From positions 30,734-94,733 of the forward strand of contig JAFPWO010000021.1 in the NCBI GenBank assembly GCA_017394885.1: a stretch of DNA of 64,000 bases, written 5' to 3'. This DNA comes from Lachnospiraceae bacterium (GTDB taxonomy: Bacteria > Bacillota > Clostridia > Lachnospirales > Lachnospiraceae). The notes beneath the pieces were generated by a model. The model saw nothing but the letters and a program-made list of their open reading frames with translations. It searched no databases and had not been told where the DNA came from. Positions 61,555 to 64,000 of this stretch are shown here, one piece after another (within the stretch, counting starts at the first letter, position 1; each line of letters starts with the position of its first letter). The translations under genes and the position numbers were made by a program.

Positions 61555-62748
61555 ATGGCTGAATCTGAGAATAAAACCCATTTCCGCTCGTCCAGTCCGA
61601 GCCGTCAGAAACATAAGGATCCCGGCATCCGTTTATGGCTGCTGATCCCGATCGTTCTGGCTGCCGTAGCGGGTCTTTTCTTCTTCGTCAAGTTTTTACT
61701 GGATAAGGGAGATCCGGCGGCAAGCAGCACCGCAGCGAATGCGGAAACGAGCGCGGAGGAGCCGGTCTCTTCGTCCGAAAAAGAAAGCAGCAGTGACCGG
61801 ACGTCCCTGCCGTCCCTGCCGGGATTTATCATCGTCGGTTCGGTCACGGATCCGGACAATTCGGAAGAACCGTCTTCATCCGATTCGCCGTCTGCGCCGA
61901 CCGCCTCTCCTACCGAAGCGCCGACCCAGCCGGGGCCGGTGAATCCCTCCGAAAATTTCCACCTGTATACCGCGGAAGAGCTTCTGCCGCTGCCGGAAGA
62001 TATCGACAGAGGGCTGTTCAAGGACATTCCCGAGGCGGATACGCACGGCGGCTGGTGGTTCGGCTCGCGCGTGCGGGATCTGTCGACCGGGGAAGTCACC
62101 GTGGGGTATGACCGCTCCGCCGAGACGCTGGCCCTGCTGGATAAATACGGCGCGATCTACCGGAAGAATGAAGACCAGAAGGTCGTGTATCTGACCTTCG
62201 ACTGCGGCTACGAATACGGAAACACCAATTCGATCCTGGATACGCTGAAGGAAAAGAATGTAAAGGCCGTCTTTTTCTGCACCGGCAGCTTCGTGGATGA
62301 TCCGAAGAATAAGGATATCCTGCTGCGGATGTATAACGAAGGGCATATGATCGGCTCGCATACGGACCATCATAAGGCCATGCCGCTCCTGACGGACGAA
62401 GAGTTCATCAGTGAAATGAACGGCCTGCAGCTGAAGATCAACGCGCTGCTGGGCTTTGACTTCCAGCTGAGCTACTACCGCCCGCCGGAAGGGGCGACCA
62501 ATGAGCGGGATCTGTGCCTGGCGAAGAAGATGGGCTATACCACCGTGCTCTGGAGCTACGGCTACGGAGACTACAATGTGGACAATCAGCCGGATCCGGC
62601 CGCCTCGCTGGAAAAAGCGAAGATCGGGCTGCATGACGGGGCGGTCTACCTGCTGCACGCGGTATCCTCCACCAACGCGGAGATCCTGGGCGATCTGATT
62701 GATTACATGAAGGCGGAGGGCTATGATATCCGCCGGATCGATTACTGA
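61555..62748 (+). CDS. Polysaccharide deacetylase, PdaA-like, membrane-anchored
   Basis: 397 residues. Short basic tail, one membrane helix (LWLLIPIVLAAVAGLFFFVKF), a long Ser/Glu/Pro-rich linker (about 60-140), then a CE4 deacetylase domain. Metal and catalytic sites: TFDCG (D216), SHTDHH (H269, H273), YRPPEG and a late LLHA. This is the PdaA/PdaB pattern; PdaA deacetylates N-acetylmuramic acid in peptidoglycan. Residue GWWFGSRVRDLSTGE ahead of the domain is typical of PdaA-like proteins. AGGAGG precedes the ATG. A second CE4-like gene follows 9 bp later. Confidence 0.9.
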   Translation: MAESENKTHFRSSSPSRQKHKDPGIRLWLLIPIVLAAVAGLFFFVKFLLDKGDPAASSTAANAETSAEEPVSSSEKESSSDRTSLPSLPGFIIVGSVTDPDNSEEPSSSDSPSAPTASPTEAPTQPGPVNPSENFHLYTAEELLPLPEDIDRGLFKDIPEADTHGGWWFGSRVRDLSTGEVTVGYDRSAETLALLDKYGAIYRKNEDQKVVYLTFDCGYEYGNTNSILDTLKEKNVKAVFFCTGSFVDDPKNKDILLRMYNEGHMIGSHTDHHKAMPLLTDEEFISEMNGLQLKINALLGFDFQLSYYRPPEGATNERDLCLAKKMGYTTVLWSYGYGDYNVDNQPDPAASLEKAKIGLHDGAVYLLHAVSSTNAEILGDLIDYMKAEGYDIRRIDY

Positions 62749-62757
62749 GAGAAGAGT

Positions 62758-63687
62758 ATGAAAGTTTTTTCAGGCTGCACTAATAAGCTGGGAAGAGCAG
62801 GCTTTTGGGGACTGCTCCTGCTTTGCTGCGCGCTGTTTGCAGCCTGCGGGAAAGATACGGCAAGTACGGCGGAAAGCGAAAAGCCTGCCGCGACGCTCCC
62901 GGTGCTGATCCCCGAGGTCGGGCCGGCGGAGAGCGGATCCACGCAGCCCGCGTCCACGCAGCAGACGCCGGAGAATACGTCGGCCGCCGTTCCGTCGGAG
63001 AGTGAGAAGGAAGACCGTTTCTCCGCGCTGCTCCCGGTTCCGGACGGCCTGGTCCGGGATCCCGTCGGCGCCCAGAAGATCTATGATTACGGCGGTTATT
63101 TCCGCAAAAACCTGGACCAGCGGGTCATCTACATGACCTTCTGCATTGCCGAGGAGTCGGGCCGCACGGATGAGCTGCTGCAGATCCTGAGAACGAAAAA
63201 CGTCCCGGCTGCTTTCTTTATCAACGGAGAGTATTTCAAAAGCGAAGCGGCGGTCCGTATCGTTCAGGATATGCTGGGCGCCGGCCATATCGTGGGCAGC
63301 CACAGCTATAAGCACGCGTACTCTTATCTGATCAGCGATGAAGACATGGCCGACGATTTCCGGCAGATGGAAGCGCTGCTGGCCGAAAAGCTCGGACCGG
63401 ATTTCAAACTGACCTATTACCGCCCGGCCTACGGGTCCGTGACCGAACGCGATCTGTATATGGCAAGGGAGCTCGGGTATATCACGGTCATGTTCAGCTT
63501 CAATTACCGGGACTGGGAGAAGGATAATCAGCCCTCTCACGATGAGGCACTGGAGAAACTGAAGAGCGGCCTGGAAAACGGCGCGATTTTCTATCTGCAT
63601 GTCATGCCCTGCAATCTGGATGCGCTGCCGGACTTTATAGACTATGCGAGAGAACAGGGTTATGAATTTAAACGAATTGACGAATAA
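62758..63687 (+). CDS. CE4-like lipoprotein with degenerate active site
   Basis: 309 residues. Signal peptide with lipobox LFAAC, a Ser/Thr/Glu linker, then a domain clearly homologous to the preceding deacetylase (YRPAYGSVTERDLYMARELGY against YRPPEGATNERDLCLAKKMGY; both shortened here: YRPAYGSVTERDLYMA, YRPPEGATNERDLCLA). The first catalytic motif is TFCIA (C129) where the active paralogue has TFDCG, so the metal-binding and base Asp is lost; HSYKH (H182, H186) is kept. It may be a binding protein rather than an enzyme. It starts 9 bp after the neighbour, so they are probably co-transcribed. Confidence 0.82.
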   Translation: MKVFSGCTNKLGRAGFWGLLLLCCALFAACGKDTASTAESEKPAATLPVLIPEVGPAESGSTQPASTQQTPENTSAAVPSESEKEDRFSALLPVPDGLVRDPVGAQKIYDYGGYFRKNLDQRVIYMTFCIAEESGRTDELLQILRTKNVPAAFFINGEYFKSEAAVRIVQDMLGAGHIVGSHSYKHAYSYLISDEDMADDFRQMEALLAEKLGPDFKLTYYRPAYGSVTERDLYMARELGYITVMFSFNYRDWEKDNQPSHDEALEKLKSGLENGAIFYLHVMPCNLDALPDFIDYAREQGYEFKRIDE

Positions 63688-63707
63688 CGAGGCAGGAAGA
63701 GTCGGAT

Positions 63708-64000
63708 ATGGTGGGTGAAAGCCGGAAAAGAACAGCGCCTGCACCGGGAAAACGGGTCCTTGCGATCCTGATCCCGGCTCTTCTTTTGTGTGCCGCGGCA
63801 GCCGTCTGGTTCTTCGGAAAAGGCAAGCTCTGGGGTCAACAGCCGGAGACAGGCTCCGCCGCCGGGGAAACGGTGAGCACGGAAGCGGAAACCGTATCCA
63901 CGGAGGAAGAAACCATCCCGGAAGAGGTGACTTCGACGGAAGAAACCACAGAGGAAGAACCGACGACGGAAGAACCCACGACGGAGGAGACGCCGACAGA
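63708..64000 (+). CDS. Membrane-anchored protein with Thr/Glu linker, 3' end outside window
   Basis: ATG 63708 after GGAAGA opens a frame that runs to the window edge (97 complete codons). A basic tail (MVGESRKRTAPAPGKR) precedes a membrane helix (VLAILIPALLLCAAAAVWFF), then a Thr/Glu/Pro-rich linker with repeated TTEE units. The layout matches the first deacetylase in this cluster, and the position 20 bp after the second suggests a third CE4 or other wall-acting protein, but the domain itself is not visible. Confidence 0.75.
   Translation, partial: MVGESRKRTAPAPGKRVLAILIPALLLCAAAAVWFFGKGKLWGQQPETGSAAGETVSTEAETVSTEEETIPEEVTSTEETTEEEPTTEEPTTEETPT

Overview
The window is 64 kb of GC-rich bacterial chromosome, densely packed and made of short operons on both strands. 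I see no phage, plasmid, CRISPR, rRNA or tRNA feature. The gene set points to an anaerobic member of the Bacillota (Clostridia, most like gut Lachnospiraceae or relatives): RNase Y, a class I lysyl-tRNA synthetase, a clostripain-family protease, a glycine riboswitch ahead of an AGCS symporter, a ZTP riboswitch ahead of purine genes, PurO-type IMP cyclohydrolase and Gram-positive extended -10 promoters. The genus is inference only.

Layout. 1-8.2 kb: tyrS (5' end cut by the window edge), rny, exoA, lysK and a large clostripain-type surface protease. 8.3-11.8 kb: a three-gene unit (PIG-L deacetylase, GPH sugar symporter, phosphodiester glycosidase). 11.9-17.1 kb: lipoproteins, cinA, a DMT transporter and a lower-GC pocket with a GNAT acetyltransferase and an unknown gene. 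17.2-24.2 kb: an ABC exporter operon, class II aldolase, TraX-like protein, BrnQ and an RsbW-like/STAS pair. 24.3-28.2 kb: a frameshifted AGCS symporter behind a glycine riboswitch, an M20 amidohydrolase and an unknown membrane protein. 28.2-36.3 kb: a beta-glucoside locus with a GH94 phosphorylase facing a LacI regulator, an ABC sugar importer and a cytoplasmic GH5, with matching operators at both divergent promoters. 36.4-43.2 kb: an SDR, formimidoyl-THF cyclodeaminase and hutU-hutI-hutH. 43.2-49.1 kb: a decayed MATE/anti-sigma-kinase fusion, rluA, a voltage-gated K+ channel, a MATE pump and a left-handed beta-helix protein. 49.2-61.4 kb: a purine operon purE-C-F-M-(FNT)-N-O-H-D-L led by a ZTP riboswitch. 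61.5-64 kb: polysaccharide-deacetylase-type surface proteins, the last cut by the window end.

One-carbon metabolism links the second half. Histidine breakdown plus cyclodeaminase feeds methenyl-THF. The purine operon uses formyl-THF at PurN and the AICAR transformylase, carries a formate-channel gene and is read by a ZTP sensor that reports formyl-folate shortage. Its PurF homologue lacks the N-terminal catalytic cysteine.

Four reading-frame breaks are visible (AGCS, GH94, and both ends of the MATE fusion). Three look like loss of one base in a short homopolymer, so assembly error must be excluded before calling pseudogenes. The two gene-free gaps over 300 bp are 25696-26113 (glycine riboswitch, its terminator and two divergent promoters) and 49060-49365 (two divergent promoters, ZTP riboswitch, terminator).
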